Assembly (NCBI RefSeq): GCF_003122365.1
Contig: NZ_CP029254.1
Coordinates: 3,677,001 to 3,741,000 of the forward strand
DNA length: 64,000 bases
Source: Streptomyces spongiicola
Lineage (GTDB): Bacteria > Actinomycetota > Actinomycetes > Streptomycetales > Streptomycetaceae
Reading direction: 5' to 3'
Shown here: piece by piece, positions 63,137 to 64,000 of the stretch
Position numbering within the stretch: position 1 is the first letter of the stretch
Layout of the letters: each line of letters opens with the position of its first letter
Program-made: the position numbers and the translations under genes
Notes under the pieces: model-generated
What the model was told of the DNA's origin: nothing
Databases searched by the model: none
The model's input: the letters and a program-made list of their open reading frames with translations, nothing else

Positions 63137-64000
63137 ATGGCACCCGAATCCGAACCACCTGGCGGCGGAGTGTCGGATGCTGCGGACTCCTGGGGTGAGG
63201 GCAAGCTCGTCGGCGACGGCCGCTACCGAATGACCCACCGTCTGGGACGGGGCGGCATGGCCGAGGTGTTCGCGGCGGAGGACGTCCGGCTCGGCCGCAC
63301 CGTCGCGGTGAAGCTGCTCCGGGCAGACCTGGCCGAGGACCCGGTGTCCAAGGCGCGTTTCACACGCGAGGCGCAGTCCGTCGCGGGCCTCAACCACCAT
63401 GCCATCGTCGCCGTGTACGACTCCGGCGAGGACGTGGTGGACGGCCAGCCCGTGCCGTACATCGTGATGGAGCTGGTCGAGGGCAGCACCATCCGCGATC
63501 TGCTGATCAACGCCGAGGCGCCGCCGCCCGAGCAGGCGCTCATCATCGTCTCCGGTGTCCTGGAGGCCCTCGCCTATTCACACCAGCACGGCATCGTCCA
63601 CCGCGACATCAAGCCGGCGAACGTCATCATCACCAAGAGCGGCGCGGTCAAGGTGATGGACTTCGGCATCGCCCGCGCCCTGCACGGCGCTTCGACGACG
63701 ATGACCCAGACCGGCATGGTCATGGGCACCCCGCAGTACCTCTCGCCCGAGCAGGCGCTCGGCAAGGCCGTCGACCACCGCTCCGACCTGTACGCCACGG
63801 GCTGCCTGCTGTACGAACTGCTCGCGCTGCGACCGCCGTTCACCGGTGAGACACCGTTGTCCGTCGTCTACCAGCACGTCCAGGACATGCCGGTGCCGCC
63901 CTCCGAGGTCTCGGACGTGGCGCCGCCGGAGCTGGACGGCCTGGCGATGCGCGCGCTCGCCAAGGACCCCGACGACCGGTTCCAGAGCGCCGAGGAGATG
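63137..64000 (+). CDS. Ser/Thr protein kinase, 3'-truncated by the window
   Basis: The 288 visible residues form a PknB-type kinase domain: GRGGMAEV, VAVKLL, HRDIKPANV, DFGIARAL, GTPQYLSPEQAL and RSDLYATGCLLYELL. The C-terminal part, where a membrane segment and PASTA repeats would lie, is outside the window. ATG 63137 follows GGCGAGGA. It is a paralogue of the neighbouring kinase. Confidence 0.93.
   Translation, partial: MAPESEPPGGGVSDAADSWGEGKLVGDGRYRMTHRLGRGGMAEVFAAEDVRLGRTVAVKLLRADLAEDPVSKARFTREAQSVAGLNHHAIVAVYDSGEDVVDGQPVPYIVMELVEGSTIRDLLINAEAPPPEQALIIVSGVLEALAYSHQHGIVHRDIKPANVIITKSGAVKVMDFGIARALHGASTTMTQTGMVMGTPQYLSPEQALGKAVDHRSDLYATGCLLYELLALRPPFTGETPLSVVYQHVQDMPVPPSEVSDVAPPELDGLAMRALAKDPDDRFQSAEEM

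Overview
The DNA is very GC-rich, uses GTG/TTG starts freely, and carries Streptomyces-type families (AfsR-like regulator, Bpa proteasome activator, MAB_1171c-type membrane protein, PASTA kinases, a perfect Streptomyces-type parS). The window therefore comes from a Streptomyces or a very close relative. It joins a biosynthetic gene cluster and an IS-scarred accessory region on the left to conserved chromosomal genes on the right.

Bases 1-14,040 hold the right end of a nonribosomal peptide cluster. A 5'-truncated NRPS (A-PCP-C-A-PCP) ends in a fused beta-lactamase/PBP-like domain instead of an ordinary thioesterase. After it come a carbamoyltransferase, an MFS exporter, a type II thioesterase, two SyrP/AsnO-like 2-oxoglutarate oxygenases with a phosphopantetheinyl transferase between them, and the wreck of a second exporter and a third oxygenase. 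Most of these genes overlap or nearly touch, as in one operon.

Bases 14,181-24,309 hold a MacB-type ABC transporter, a DedA protein, an AfsR/SARP-type regulator, a divergent histidine kinase/response regulator pair (the kinase has a TTA codon), a multi-HTH XRE regulator and a Nudix hydrolase. Two almost identical 1,967-bp IS1634-like elements bracket this stretch in direct orientation. Each has its own 5-bp target duplication, so they inserted separately.

Bases 23,699-29,806 contain a three-gene operon on the minus strand: ImmA/IrrE-like protease, MAB_1171c-type membrane protein, Nudix hydrolase. The first gene is cut by a 1,763-bp IS5-family element (3-bp duplication TTA) and the second by the right IS1634-like copy. 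Removing each IS with one target copy restores both reading frames exactly, so both insertions look recent. An IS1380-type transposase and gene debris follow up to about 33.1 kb.

From 33.2 kb the sequence is ordinary chromosome: DUF2252 protein, J-domain protein, rhodanese, acetyltransferase, acyl-CoA dehydrogenase, and the phenylacetyl-CoA epoxidase operon paaABCDE. Also present are a DUF5819/HTTM/TrmH operon, paaN, paaH and the TetR regulator paaR. A shared palindrome lies before paaA, between paaN and paaH, and, with one change, before the branched-chain 2-oxoacid dehydrogenase operon. An Lrp/AsnC regulator is divergent from that operon. Then come a MobA-like/DUF6457 fusion, moeA, a TrkA-N potassium channel overlapping a parS site, a quinone oxidoreductase, bpa, a secreted anchored protein and two divergent Ser/Thr kinases, the second cut by the window end. 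The parS site suggests that this part lies in the oriC-proximal half of the chromosome. Nine-bp-period minisatellites recur in coding and noncoding DNA between 42 and 61 kb.
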